A stretch of DNA of 64,000 nucleotides from Yoonia sp035117555. GTDB taxonomy: Bacteria; Pseudomonadota; Alphaproteobacteria; Rhodobacterales; Rhodobacteraceae. Made by a program: the position numbers and the translations under genes. Position 1 is the stretch's first letter. Every line of letters begins with the position of its first letter. The stretch spans positions 235,241 through 299,240 of the forward strand of contig NZ_JAYKPK010000005.1 of the NCBI RefSeq assembly GCF_035117555.1, read 5' to 3'. Below the pieces are notes generated by a model. That model was not told where the DNA came from, did not search any database, and saw only the letters and a program-made list of their open reading frames with translations. Positions 42,128 through 51,538 of the stretch are shown here, piece by piece.

Positions 42128-44320
42128 TTAATAAAAGCTTTGTGGGTCGATGTCGATGGCGAGGCGCAGGTTGCTAGGCAAGCGGAACTGCGCGACCCAT
42201 TGCGTCAGAGCAGCCTGCAAAGGCGCTGATTTATCTGCCTTGACCAGCAGCCGCACCCGGTGGTTGCCCCGCACGCGGGCGATGGGTGCGGGGGCCGGAC
42301 CGTAGACCTGCGCCCCGATTTGGTGCAAAGGGCCATCGCGGCGGGCCATATCATTGCCAAGGTCAAACACCGCTTTCAGATCAGGGCCGCTGAGGATGAT
42401 CCCTGCCATCCGCCCGTAAGGCGGGACACCGGCGGCGCGCCGCTCTTCCGCTTCGGCGGACCAGAAGCTTTCCTCATCCCCGTTCAGGATCGCGCGGATC
42501 ACCGGATGGTCAGGCTGATAGGTCTGCAGCAACGCCACGCCGGGGGTGGCAGCGCGCCCCGCCCGCCCCGCGACCTGGCGCATCAGCTGAAAGGTCCGTT
42601 CCGCCGCACGCAGATCAGAGCCTTGCAGACCCAGATCGGCATCAATCACGCCGACCAAGGTGAGCAGCGGGAAATTATGGCCTTTGGCAACCAATTGCGT
42701 GCCGATGATGATATCGGTCCCGCCTTGCGCGATTTCGGCGATATGCGCCTTCATGGCGCGGGCAGACCCGTAAAGGTCGGATGACAGCACAGCGATCCGC
42801 GCCTTGGGGAACAGTGCTGCCACCTCTTCGCCCATCCGTTCCACACCGGGGCCAACAGCGGCGAGCTTATCCGCCGCACCGCAGGAGGGGCAGATCACCG
42901 GAATCGGCTTTGTCTCACCACATTGGTGGCACATCAGCCGGTTCTGGAACCGATGTTCGACCATCCGCGCATCGCAATGATCACAACCGATCTGATGCCC
43001 GCAGGCCCGGCAGAGCGTGACAGGCGCATAGCCGCGCCGGTTGAGGAAAATCAGCGATTGTTCGCCTTTTTCCAGCCTGTCGGCGATGGCAGCGCGCAAG
43101 GTCGATGACACCCAGCGCCCATGCGGCACCTCTTCCACCCGCATATCAATCGCATCCATCTGCGGCATGACCGCCGCACCGAAGCGGGACGTCAGGTCAA
43201 GCCGCTGATACTTGCCCGCCTGCGCATTGGCCCAGCTTTCCAGACTGGGCGTGGCCGAGGCCAGCACCACCTGCGCGCCACACAAAGCCGCGCGCAGCAC
43301 CGCCATGTCGCGGGCGTTATAAAGCACGCCATCTTCCTGTTTATACGACGTGTCATGTTCTTCATCGACGACGATCAGGCCAAGATTCTGGAATGGCAGA
43401 AACAGAGCCGAGCGTGCGCCGACGATCAGTTGCGCATCACCCTGCCCGACCATCCGCCAGCAGCGGCGGCGTTCGGTCATCGTCACGCCGGAATGCCATT
43501 CGGCGGGTTTGCGGCCAAACCGCGCCTCGACCCTTTCGATGAATTCACCTGACAGGGCGATTTCGGGCAGCAGCACCAGCGCCTGACGGCCCAGGCGTAA
43601 GCATTCCGCGACAGCCTCCAGATAGACCTCGGTCTTGCCGGACCCGGTCACGCCTTTCAGCAGGGTCGTGCCATAGCAATCATCGCGCAAACGTTTGCGC
43701 AACGCCTCGGCCCCTGCGGCCTGATCAGGGCTCAGCGTCTTGCCGCCAAACTCCGGATCAAGCCTTGGATAGGCCGTATCGCGCGGCGCATCTTCTTCCA
43801 CCACCGCGCCCTGTGCCACCAGACCTTTGACCACCGACGGGCCGACATCTGCCGCCTCGGCCAGTTCTTTCAGGGTAAACGCCAGCCCGCCGTAATCTCG
43901 CAGCACTCCTAGCACTTTGTCGCGGGCAGCGGTCTTGCGGTCTGGCTCGCCGCCGCCCAGCCGATAGACCTTGCGCATGGACGGCGCATCGCCCAGACCC
44001 GGCGCGCGGGTGCCAAGGCGCAGCATCGCAGGTAGCGGCGTCAGCGTGTAATCCGCCGCGCGGGTCAGGAAATCGCGCATTTCATCGCGCATCGGCGCAA
44101 GGTCCAGCACCCGGATGACCGAGCGGATCTTGGCAAGGTCATAATCGCCCTTGCCCGGCCCCCAGACAACACCCAGCACTTTCCGCGGCCCCAAAGGCAC
44201 CTCGACAAAAGCCCCCAGATGGCATCCCCCTTCCGGCGCTTTGTAATCCAGCACCCGGTCGAGCGGTTGCGTCGTCAGCACACCGACCAGATCGCCTTGA
44301 TGAAAATAGCTGTCTGTCAT
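42128..44320 (-). CDS. priA: Primosomal protein N' (replication restart helicase PriA)
   Basis: 3'-5' helicase that reloads the replisome at stalled forks. 730 residues from the ATG at 44320 (MTDSYFHQGDLV); the frame stays open 867 nt further but that part is antisense to transaldolase and is rejected. Walker A GVTGSGKTEVYL, DEEHD box, and the zinc cluster CRACGHQIGCDHC, then CHQCGETKPIPVICPSCG, are visible. Divergent from tal. Confidence 0.95.
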   Translation of the reverse strand: MTDSYFHQGDLVGVLTTQPLDRVLDYKAPEGGCHLGAFVEVPLGPRKVLGVVWGPGKGDYDLAKIRSVIRVLDLAPMRDEMRDFLTRAADYTLTPLPAMLRLGTRAPGLGDAPSMRKVYRLGGGEPDRKTAARDKVLGVLRDYGGLAFTLKELAEAADVGPSVVKGLVAQGAVVEEDAPRDTAYPRLDPEFGGKTLSPDQAAGAEALRKRLRDDCYGTTLLKGVTGSGKTEVYLEAVAECLRLGRQALVLLPEIALSGEFIERVEARFGRKPAEWHSGVTMTERRRCWRMVGQGDAQLIVGARSALFLPFQNLGLIVVDEEHDTSYKQEDGVLYNARDMAVLRAALCGAQVVLASATPSLESWANAQAGKYQRLDLTSRFGAAVMPQMDAIDMRVEEVPHGRWVSSTLRAAIADRLEKGEQSLIFLNRRGYAPVTLCRACGHQIGCDHCDARMVEHRFQNRLMCHQCGETKPIPVICPSCGAADKLAAVGPGVERMGEEVAALFPKARIAVLSSDLYGSARAMKAHIAEIAQGGTDIIIGTQLVAKGHNFPLLTLVGVIDADLGLQGSDLRAAERTFQLMRQVAGRAGRAATPGVALLQTYQPDHPVIRAILNGDEESFWSAEAEERRAAGVPPYGRMAGIILSGPDLKAVFDLGNDMARRDGPLHQIGAQVYGPAPAPIARVRGNHRVRLLVKADKSAPLQAALTQWVAQFRLPSNLRLAIDIDPQSFY

Positions 44321-44404
44321 AACCGCCTTTTGAGGGTTCACGCATCGCCTGTGGTCAGGTAAACGCTGGGACAGCAAACACCAACCCATCCCCGGAGGGA
44401 AGTT

Positions 44405-45058
44405 ATGAAGTTTTTCGTAGACACAGCCGATATCGACCAGATCAAGGAATTGCACGATCTCGGGATGGTGGATGGGGTGACAACCAACCCATCGCTGATC
44501 GCCAAATCCGGCCGCAACATTCTGGAAGTGACCAAGGAAATCTGCGATTTGGTTGCAGGTCCGGTCTCCGCCGAAGTCGTGGCATTGGACGCTGAAACCA
44601 TGCTGGCCGAAGGCCGCAAGCTGGCCAAGATCGCCGATAATATTGCGGTCAAAGTGCCGCTGACCTGGGCCGGTCTGAAAACCTGCAAGACATTGTCGGA
44701 CGAAGGCATCATGGTCAATGTGACCCTGTGCTTCTCGGCCAATCAAGCCTTGCTGGCGGCCAAAGCCGGCGCGACCTTCATCAGCCCCTTCATCGGGCGC
44801 TTGGATGATATCAACATCGACGGTCTGGAACTGATCGAGGATATCCGCACGATCTATGACAATTACGGCTTTGCCACGCAGATCCTTGCCGCCTCGATCC
44901 GCACCGCGAACCATATGTCCGATTGTGCCAAGATCGGCGCCGATGTGGCCACGGCACCGCCTGCGGTGATCAAGGCGATGGCCAATCACATCCTGACCGA
45001 CAAAGGTCTGGCAGGCTTTATGGCCGATATCGAAAAAGCCGGCATCACGATTTTGTAA
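44405..45058 (+). CDS. tal: Transaldolase (short, fructose-6-phosphate aldolase-like subfamily)
   Basis: 217 residues, the short TalC/FSA type. FVDTADIDQIKEL at the N-terminus, GVTTNPSLIAKSG, and NIAVKVPLTWAGL with the Schiff-base lysine near residue 83. Acts in the non-oxidative pentose phosphate path; transaldolase versus FSA activity is not decided by sequence here. A palindrome lies 7 nt after the stop. Confidence 0.93.
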   Translation: MKFFVDTADIDQIKELHDLGMVDGVTTNPSLIAKSGRNILEVTKEICDLVAGPVSAEVVALDAETMLAEGRKLAKIADNIAVKVPLTWAGLKTCKTLSDEGIMVNVTLCFSANQALLAAKAGATFISPFIGRLDDINIDGLELIEDIRTIYDNYGFATQILAASIRTANHMSDCAKIGADVATAPPAVIKAMANHILTDKGLAGFMADIEKAGITIL

Positions 45059-45065
45059 GCCGCCC

Positions 45066-45093
45066 GTAGGATGGGTGATATCACCCATCCTGC
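45066..45093. repeat. Palindrome of the GTAGGGTG family
   Basis: AGGATGGGTGAT and its complement join as a 24-nt perfect palindrome, with GT at the left edge, 7 nt after the transaldolase stop. Confidence 0.6.
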
Positions 45094-45171
45094 CTCCACC
45101 ACCCGTAAAAAAGTTGCGGCACTGCCCTGCCAGACCTGTTAATGTGTCACAAAACAAAAGCAGAGCAGCCC

Positions 45172-45867
45172 ATGACCAAACCAGCACTTGCCGATGATCT
45201 TCGCGCGAAAATCATCGCAAACCCCGATTTTTTACTGGACGATCCCGATCTGATGCGCGCCCTTGTGGGGGCCAATGACGATGCCAAAGGCAATAATATC
45301 GTCGATCTGCGCGCCATCGCGATGGACCGGCTTGAGGCGCGGTTTGACAAGCTTGAAGACACCCATCGCAATGTGATCGCCGCCGCCTATGACAATCTTG
45401 CCGGCACCAATCAGGTGCATCGCGCGATCCTGCGGATGATGGATGCGGCGACTTTTGCCGGATTTCTGACCGATCTGGCGGGCGATGTCGCCAATACTCT
45501 GCGCGTCGATGCGATCCGTCTGGTGCTGGAGGTCAATGACCCCGACCATCAAAGCGATCTTGGCCCGGTCGTGGCTTCGGTTGCGTCGGGTTTTGTCAGT
45601 GATTACATCACGATGGCGCGCAATCTGCCCGCACGGCAGGTCACGTTGCGCAAATTCACCAATGTCGGTGCCAGCCTTTACGGCGAAAACGCGAGCGAGA
45701 TCAGATCCGAAGCCTGTCTGAAGCTCGACCTTGGCACCGGGCGTCTGCCCGCGATGCTGGTGATGGGCAGCAAGGATGCACAACTATTCAGCCAGAGCCA
45801 AGGCACTGATCTGATGGCGTTTTTCACCGGCGTGCTGGAACGGGTGCTGCGCCGCTGGCTGGGATGA
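45172..45867 (+). CDS. DUF484 family protein
   Basis: 231 residues from the ATG at 45172. GAF-like fold: ANPDFLLDDPDLM at the N-terminus and VGASLYGENASEIRSEACLKLDLG later are the DUF484 hallmarks. Typically encoded directly before xerC, as here with an ATGA overlap, suggesting a role tied to chromosome dimer resolution; mechanism unknown. Confidence 0.85.
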   Translation: MTKPALADDLRAKIIANPDFLLDDPDLMRALVGANDDAKGNNIVDLRAIAMDRLEARFDKLEDTHRNVIAAAYDNLAGTNQVHRAILRMMDAATFAGFLTDLAGDVANTLRVDAIRLVLEVNDPDHQSDLGPVVASVASGFVSDYITMARNLPARQVTLRKFTNVGASLYGENASEIRSEACLKLDLGTGRLPAMLVMGSKDAQLFSQSQGTDLMAFFTGVLERVLRRWLG

Positions 45868-46778
45868 TCGCGCCTGCGCTGACACAGGCGCTGGATCATT
45901 GGCTGGACCAGCAGCGCGCATTGGCCGGGGCAGCCCCCAATACGATCAAGGCCTATCAGGCCGATGTGCTGGGCTTTCTGACCTTCATGACACAGCATCA
46001 TGGCGGCGCGACGGGGCTCGCCCCTTTGGCCCGGATCAGCGTCGCCGATATGCGCGCCTGGATGGCGCATGAACGCAGTCGCGGCGTGGCGGCGCGGTCA
46101 TTGGCGCGATCTTTGTCGGCGGTCAAATCCTTCTACCGCTGGCTGGCCCAGCGCGAAGGGTTTGAACCGACAGCGGTCTTATCGACAAGATCGCCGAAAT
46201 TCAGCGCAAAACTACCCCGCCCGCTCAGCCCGCCAGCCGCCAGTGACATGATCGATCAGGTCGGGCTGCAATCGCGCGAGGCTTGGGTCGCCGCCCGCGA
46301 CGGCGCGGTGATTACCCTGCTTTACGGCTGCGGTCTGCGGATATCAGAGGCTTTGTCACTGACCGGCAAGGATACCCCCCTGCCACCGGTGCTGCGGATC
46401 ACCGGCAAAGGTGGCAAGGAACGGATTGTCCCGGTGCTGGATGTCGCCCGGGATGCTGTCGCCGAATACATCCGGCTTTGTCCTTATGAGGTGACACCCA
46501 CAGCCCCCTTGTTCCGCGCGATCCGTGGTGGCCCACTTGCCCCCCGCGCGATCCAGAAAGTCGTGGAACAGGCCCGCCTGCAACTGGGTCTGCCTGCAAC
46601 GGCCACACCGCATGCCTTGCGCCATTCCTTTGCCACCCATCTGATGGCGGCGGGCGGCGATCTGCGCAGCATTCAGGAATTGCTGGGCCATGCGTCGCTG
46701 TCTACAACCCAGGCCTATACTGCGGTGGATAGCGCGCAACTGATGGCTGTCTATGACCGCGCCCATCCCAAAGCCTGA
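45864..46778 (+). CDS. xerC: Tyrosine recombinase XerC
   Basis: Resolves chromosome dimers at dif with XerD. 304 residues, start overlapping the DUF484 stop. N-terminal SAM-like domain (NTIKAYQADVLGF), then the catalytic residues: LYGCGLRISEAL (Arg), ITGKGGKER (Lys), HALRHSFATHL (His, Arg), LGHASLSTTQAYT (His and nucleophilic Tyr). Standard Xer length and context argue against a phage integrase. Confidence 0.93.
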   Translation: MIAPALTQALDHWLDQQRALAGAAPNTIKAYQADVLGFLTFMTQHHGGATGLAPLARISVADMRAWMAHERSRGVAARSLARSLSAVKSFYRWLAQREGFEPTAVLSTRSPKFSAKLPRPLSPPAASDMIDQVGLQSREAWVAARDGAVITLLYGCGLRISEALSLTGKDTPLPPVLRITGKGGKERIVPVLDVARDAVAEYIRLCPYEVTPTAPLFRAIRGGPLAPRAIQKVVEQARLQLGLPATATPHALRHSFATHLMAAGGDLRSIQELLGHASLSTTQAYTAVDSAQLMAVYDRAHPKA

Positions 46779-46820
46779 GTTTACGATTGCCCCGCAGTGA
46801 AAATTAGCTATGACAGTTTG

Positions 46821-47516
46821 ATGAATCTTCGTGCCAAAGCCCTTTCCGTTCACCTGCTCACCGCCTCGGGCGCTGTCTTTGCGATGCTGGCGATGCTGGC
46901 CGCGGTCGAACAGAAATGGGATCTGATGTTTTTGTGGCTGGTGGTCGCGTTCTTTGTGGACGGGATCGACGGCCCCTTGGCCCGCAAATATGAGGTCACG
47001 CGCAACGCACCGGTCTTTGACGGTGTGCTGCTGGACCTGATCATCGATTACCTGACTTACGTCTTCGTGCCTGCCTATGCCCTGTTCAAATCCGGCCTGT
47101 TGCCCGGCTGGACCGGATGGTTCGCGATCATTGCGATCACTTTTGCCTCGGCGCTCTATTTCGCCGATACAAGGATGAAAACAAAAGATTATTCCTTCTC
47201 CGGCTTTCCGGGCTGCTGGAACATGCTGGTGCTGGTGATCTTTTCGCTGGAACCGAATTTCTGGATCTCGCTGGTGTTGGTGTCATCTCTGGCCGTAGCG
47301 ATGTTCCTGCCGCTGAAATTCGTCCATCCGGTGCGCACCAAACGCTGGCGGATGGTGACTTTGCCGATGGCGCTGGCCTGGACCTTGTTTGCCGGTTGGG
47401 CCGCCTGGGTGGATTTCCATCCACAAAGCTGGGCGCATACAGGGCTGGTCGTGACCTCGGTCTATCTGCTGTTCGCCGGGATTTCGCAGCAGATCATGTA
47501 TGGCAAGGACGGCTAA
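46821..47516 (+). CDS. pcs: Phosphatidylcholine synthase
   Basis: Membrane CDP-alcohol phosphotransferase condensing CDP-diacylglycerol with choline. 231 residues from the ATG at 46821 (GTG at 46797 possible; neither has a good Shine-Dalgarno). FFVDGIDGPLARKY with FDGVLLDLIIDY is the CDP-alcohol motif in the Pcs form. About seven to eight spans; FLPLKFVHPVRTKRWR near the middle is typical of Pcs rather than PssA. Confidence 0.88.
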   Translation: MNLRAKALSVHLLTASGAVFAMLAMLAAVEQKWDLMFLWLVVAFFVDGIDGPLARKYEVTRNAPVFDGVLLDLIIDYLTYVFVPAYALFKSGLLPGWTGWFAIIAITFASALYFADTRMKTKDYSFSGFPGCWNMLVLVIFSLEPNFWISLVLVSSLAVAMFLPLKFVHPVRTKRWRMVTLPMALAWTLFAGWAAWVDFHPQSWAHTGLVVTSVYLLFAGISQQIMYGKDG

Positions 47517-47530
47517 GACAAAAACTTTGA

Positions 47531-47563
47531 TGCCTCCGGCGGGGATATTTATGCTCTGACGAT
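47531..47563 (+). repeat. Stop-proximal dispersed element, GATATTT subtype
   Basis: TGCCTCCGGCGGGGATATTT followed by ATGCTCTGACGATG, 14 nt after the pcs stop; followed by the terminator at 47568. Confidence 0.7.
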
Positions 47564-47567
47564 GTGA

Positions 47568-47595
47568 AAAGGGGCAGCGTTTTCGCCGCCCCTTT
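47568..47595. terminator. Bidirectional intrinsic terminator between pcs and ileS
   Basis: AAAGGGGC-a-GCG / CGC-c-GCCCCTTT with a TTTT loop and one mismatch. A-rich and T-rich flanks let it serve both convergent genes. Confidence 0.75.
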
Positions 47596-47601
47596 CCCGT
47601 T

Positions 47602-50589
47602 TTAGCTCAAAGCCTCATCGCAGCGCCCGCAGACGCCCGGATGGCTATGAGTGCCGACATCCGGTAGGATTTTCCAGCAGCGTTCGCATTTCTCGCCATC
47701 CGCGCGGGCAAAGACCACGGCGATATCAGCCACATCGTCCAGCTTGAACGCGCCGTCTGGTGCGGCATTGGTGCTGATCGTGATGCCGGACGTGATGCAC
47801 AGATCATCAAAGGCAGTGGTTTCCAGCACCTTCGCCACATCGGCACTGACATAGACGGTGGGGGCCGCCTCCAGCGATGCGCCGATGACCTTGGCGGTGC
47901 GTTCGACCTCTAACGCGCCGGTCACGACACGGCGGGCGCGGCGCACTGTCGCCCATTTCGCGGCCAAAGCATTGTCGCGCCAATCGTCCGGCGTTGCGAC
48001 GAAATCTTCCAGATGGATCGAACTGTCATCGCCGGGGAACCGTTCCAGCCAGACCTCTTCCATCGTGAAACACAGCATCGGTGCCAGCCAGCGGGTGATC
48101 CGGTGGAACAGGATATCCAGCACGGTCCGTGCCGCCCGGCGGCGCGCCGTATCGCCATCGCAATAAAGCGCGTCCTTGCGCACGTCGAAATAGAAGGCAG
48201 AGAGATCGACAGTGGCGAAGGTAAAGACCGCCTGAAACACGCCCTGGAAATCATAGCGCGCGTAACCTTCGCGCACGGTGACATCCAGTTCCGCCAGCCG
48301 GTGCAGCACCCAGCGTTCCAGTTCCGGCATATCTGCCGGGGCGACTCGGTCAGCCTCGCTGAAATCAGCCAGCGAGCCCAACATAAAGCGCATCGTGTTG
48401 CGCAACCGACGATAGCTGTCGGCGACGCCTTTGAGGATCTCATCCCCGATCCGCAGATCAGCCGTGTAATCCGACTGCGCCACCCAAAGCCGCAGGATGT
48501 CCGCGCCATATTGCTGCACGACCTTTTCGGGCGCGATGGTATTGCCGATGGATTTGGACATTTTCATGCCCTTCTGATCCAGCGTGAACCCATGCGTCAG
48601 CACGCCGCGATAAGGCGCATGGCCTTTGGTACCGCAGGCCTGCAACATCGAGGAATGGAACCAGCCGCGATGCTGGTCGGTACCTTCGAGATACAGATCG
48701 GCCATCCCATCCGTCGACCCATCGGCGCGGTCGCGCAAAACGAAGGCGTGGGTGGAGCCGGAATCGAACCAGACGTCGAGGATGTCGAACACCTGATCGT
48801 AATCATCAGGGTTCACGCTGCCGGTCAGGAAACGTTCCTTGGCACCTGCTTTATACCAAGCGTCCGCGCCTTCTGCCTCAAAAGCTTCCAGCACGCGGGC
48901 GTTCACAGCTGCATCGCGCAGCAGGAAATCCGGGTCGCCGGGTGCGGCCCCTTTCTTGGTGAAACAGGTCAGCGGCACGCCCCAGGCGCGTTGCCGAGAC
49001 AGGACCCAATCAGGCCGCGCCTCGATCATCGAATACAGCCGGTTCCGGCCCGTCTTGGGCGTCCATGTCACCAATTCATCGATGGACCGCAAAGCGCGTT
49101 CGCGGATCGTCGTGCCATAGGTGTCGTTGCCGTCGCCCAGCGGCTGATCGACCGCCACGAACCATTGCGCCGTATTGCGATAGATCACCGGCGCTTTGGA
49201 CCGCCAACTATGGGGGTAGGAATGCTTGATCTTCCCGCGTGCGAGAAGTCCACCGACTTCGACCAGCTTGTCGATGACGGCGGTGTTTGCATCGCCTTCC
49301 TTGCCATTGGCTTTCAGGATCAGCTTGCCGCCAAAGAAGGGCAGCGTTTCGCGGAAAGACCCGTCGTCCATCACATTATAGGTGATGACCTGCTGCAACA
49401 TGCCAAGGTCACGATAAAGCTCATATTCCTCCATCCCGTGGGACGGGGCGCAATGCACGAAACCGGTGCCTTCTTCATCGGTGACGAAATCAGCAGCGCG
49501 GAAATCGCGCGGTCCGTCCCATTCGCCATTGGCCCCTTCGGCCCCATGCAGTGGGTGGGTCAGTGTCATCCCGGCAAATTGGGCCGGGGTCACATCGCGC
49601 ACGCGCCGCCATTGACCCTCTTCCAACCGGGCGCGGGCAAAGGTCTGTGCTGCCAGCTTATCGGCAAGGATATAGCGTTCGCCTTTCCTGACCCAGCTTT
49701 CCGCGGGCGTGTCCACAACCTCGTAAAGGCCATAGTCAAAGCCAGCACCATAGACGACAGCCTTGTTCGACGGGATCGTCCAAGGCGTTGTGGTCCAGAT
49801 TACCACATAGGCACCCACCATATCGTCATGGGTCTGCGCCACAGCCTCGGCCACGGATTCGCGGTCGCTGTCCGTCGCTTCTTCATCTGACAAGGCGACA
49901 TCGGGCAGATCAAAACTTGCCACCCGGAATTTCACCCAGACGGTAAAACTTTCCTTGTCATGATATTCCACCTCGGCCTCGGCAAGTGCGGTCTTTTCCA
50001 CCGGCGACCACATCACGGGCTTGGACCCTTGATACAGCGTCCCATTCATCAGGAATTTCTGGAATTCCTCTGCAATCACTCGTTCTGCATGAAACGCCAT
50101 CGTCAGATAGGGGTCGTCCCAATTGCCGGTGATGCCAAGGCGTTTGAATTCCTCGCGCTGGATATCGACCCAGCCTTCGGCAAATTTGCGACACTCCTGC
50201 CGGAAATCGACGACATCCACGGCGTCTTTATCCTGCCCCTTGGCGCGGTATTTCTCTTCGATCTTCCATTCGATCGGCAACCCGTGGCAATCCCAGCCCG
50301 GCACATAGCGCGCATCGCGGCCCATCATCTGCTGGCTGCGTACGACCATATCCTTCAGGATCTTGTTCAGCGCATGGCCGATATGCAGGTTGCCATTCGC
50401 ATAGGGCGGGCCGTCATGCAGGGTGAAGGGTTTGCGCCCTTCGGCCTTGGCGCGGAGTTTGTCGTAAACCCCGATCTGCGCCCAGCGCGCCAGCCAATCG
50501 GGTTCGCGTTTCGGCAGGCCCGCGCGCATCGGGAAATCGGTTTGCGGCAGGTTCAGGGTATTTTTGTAATCAGTCGTCTCGGCGCACAT
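47602..50589 (-). CDS. ileS: Isoleucyl-tRNA synthetase
   Basis: Class Ia synthetase with editing domain. 995 residues from the ATG at 50589 (AAAGGACGCGACAC upstream). GNLHIGHALNK is the HIGH motif, KGMKMSKSIGNT the KMSKS loop near residue 620, and the C-terminal CERCWKILPDV with VCGRC is the zinc finger of bacterial IleRS. Long opposite-strand frames here are shadows. Confidence 0.97.
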   Translation of the reverse strand: MCAETTDYKNTLNLPQTDFPMRAGLPKREPDWLARWAQIGVYDKLRAKAEGRKPFTLHDGPPYANGNLHIGHALNKILKDMVVRSQQMMGRDARYVPGWDCHGLPIEWKIEEKYRAKGQDKDAVDVVDFRQECRKFAEGWVDIQREEFKRLGITGNWDDPYLTMAFHAERVIAEEFQKFLMNGTLYQGSKPVMWSPVEKTALAEAEVEYHDKESFTVWVKFRVASFDLPDVALSDEEATDSDRESVAEAVAQTHDDMVGAYVVIWTTTPWTIPSNKAVVYGAGFDYGLYEVVDTPAESWVRKGERYILADKLAAQTFARARLEEGQWRRVRDVTPAQFAGMTLTHPLHGAEGANGEWDGPRDFRAADFVTDEEGTGFVHCAPSHGMEEYELYRDLGMLQQVITYNVMDDGSFRETLPFFGGKLILKANGKEGDANTAVIDKLVEVGGLLARGKIKHSYPHSWRSKAPVIYRNTAQWFVAVDQPLGDGNDTYGTTIRERALRSIDELVTWTPKTGRNRLYSMIEARPDWVLSRQRAWGVPLTCFTKKGAAPGDPDFLLRDAAVNARVLEAFEAEGADAWYKAGAKERFLTGSVNPDDYDQVFDILDVWFDSGSTHAFVLRDRADGSTDGMADLYLEGTDQHRGWFHSSMLQACGTKGHAPYRGVLTHGFTLDQKGMKMSKSIGNTIAPEKVVQQYGADILRLWVAQSDYTADLRIGDEILKGVADSYRRLRNTMRFMLGSLADFSEADRVAPADMPELERWVLHRLAELDVTVREGYARYDFQGVFQAVFTFATVDLSAFYFDVRKDALYCDGDTARRRAARTVLDILFHRITRWLAPMLCFTMEEVWLERFPGDDSSIHLEDFVATPDDWRDNALAAKWATVRRARRVVTGALEVERTAKVIGASLEAAPTVYVSADVAKVLETTAFDDLCITSGITISTNAAPDGAFKLDDVADIAVVFARADGEKCERCWKILPDVGTHSHPGVCGRCDEALS

Positions 50590-50767
50590 GTGTCGCGTCC
50601 TTTGGTCAATCGTGAATGTAAGGAAAGATGAGGCGCGGTGCGCAATCGCTTGCACCATAGTCCCGGTCGGTCTGAAAGATCAAACCGCCGGGCAAGTAAT
50701 GCGTAGGATCATCATGCTGGTCATGGCCGCGCTTATAGAACCCAAGCCACGCAGGGTAAACCCGTGA

Positions 50768-51538
50768 TCAGCGGCAATAGGTGCCGTTGCGATACCGTGC
50801 CGTGTCAAAGTGGAAATGGTCATGGTGAAACCGGTTCGCTTCGGGCCCAAGCACGGTGCCGAACGGCCCGCAAGCCGCCTGCCACATGCGGCGCAACAAA
50901 GGCCCATGGGTTGCGTTGTTCCACCCGCGCAGCACAGTGATATCAGAGCCATCGCGCAAGCCGATTGCGGCAATATCGATGGCGCGACCCAGCGCATGTT
51001 CTGACATCCGCCCGGCGGTGGCATTGTTGCGGTTGCGGCAGGCGTAATGCGATCCGACGCGCAGGCTGTCGATGCCGCCGCCCAGATCGCCGATGGCGGG
51101 CACAGCACCTTCGGTCACCCAGTCTTTCAGGGCCTCTGCCGTGCCGCAATCCATCGTCGCCTGCGGCACCAGCGTCACCCCAGCGACAGCCTTGACCCGC
51201 ACCGCATCGGTGACACCGCAGGCACCCGGCCCTTCGACAACGCCCAGCACCTCGCCTTGCAGCGATACATCACCACAGATCTGGCCACGCTGGCGGGCAA
51301 TCTGCTGTTCCTGCGCGACGGAGGCGACGCTGGCAGGACGCGGCACCGGGCGCAAAGATTGCTGGACGGCCAAAGCACTGGTTTGAGGCGAGACGATCTG
51401 GGGTGGTCTGTTGCCGATACTCTCCGGCCGCGCGACAGGACGCAGAACTGAGGCGGGCACGGCAGTGCTGCCCTCATCCTCCTGCGCCGCCAAAGGGCTG
51501 ACCCAAAGGGCAAGACCGATGGCCAGCGCGCGCATCAT
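50768..51538 (-). CDS. Extensin-like C-terminal domain protein
   Basis: 256 residues from the ATG at 51538 overlapping the tyrC stop (ATGA). Signal peptide MMRALAIGLALWVSPLAAQ. Pro-rich N-terminal part (about residues 25-80), then the extensin-like domain: ICGD near residue 87, GACGV, MDCGTAEAL, HYACRNRNN, LGRAIDIAAI and a final HDHFHFDTA, a peptidase-like His/Asp pattern. Probably a periplasmic cell-wall hydrolase-related protein. Third gene of hisC-tyrC-extensin. Confidence 0.85.
   Translation of the reverse strand: MMRALAIGLALWVSPLAAQEDEGSTAVPASVLRPVARPESIGNRPPQIVSPQTSALAVQQSLRPVPRPASVASVAQEQQIARQRGQICGDVSLQGEVLGVVEGPGACGVTDAVRVKAVAGVTLVPQATMDCGTAEALKDWVTEGAVPAIGDLGGGIDSLRVGSHYACRNRNNATAGRMSEHALGRAIDIAAIGLRDGSDITVLRGWNNATHGPLLRRMWQAACGPFGTVLGPEANRFHHDHFHFDTARYRNGTYCR

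Noticed and set aside
44321..45187. N-terminal extension of priA to about 1019 codons
   Set aside because: The extra 289 codons lie antisense to transaldolase; the PriA family N-terminus starts at 44320.
45864..46778. XerC-like gene as a mobile-element integrase
   Set aside because: Normal Xer length, GC-rich, and the DUF484 overlap is the usual housekeeping context.
48013..49890. 625-codon frame opposite ileS
   Set aside because: Mirror frame of ileS with no family features; caused by third-position GC bias.
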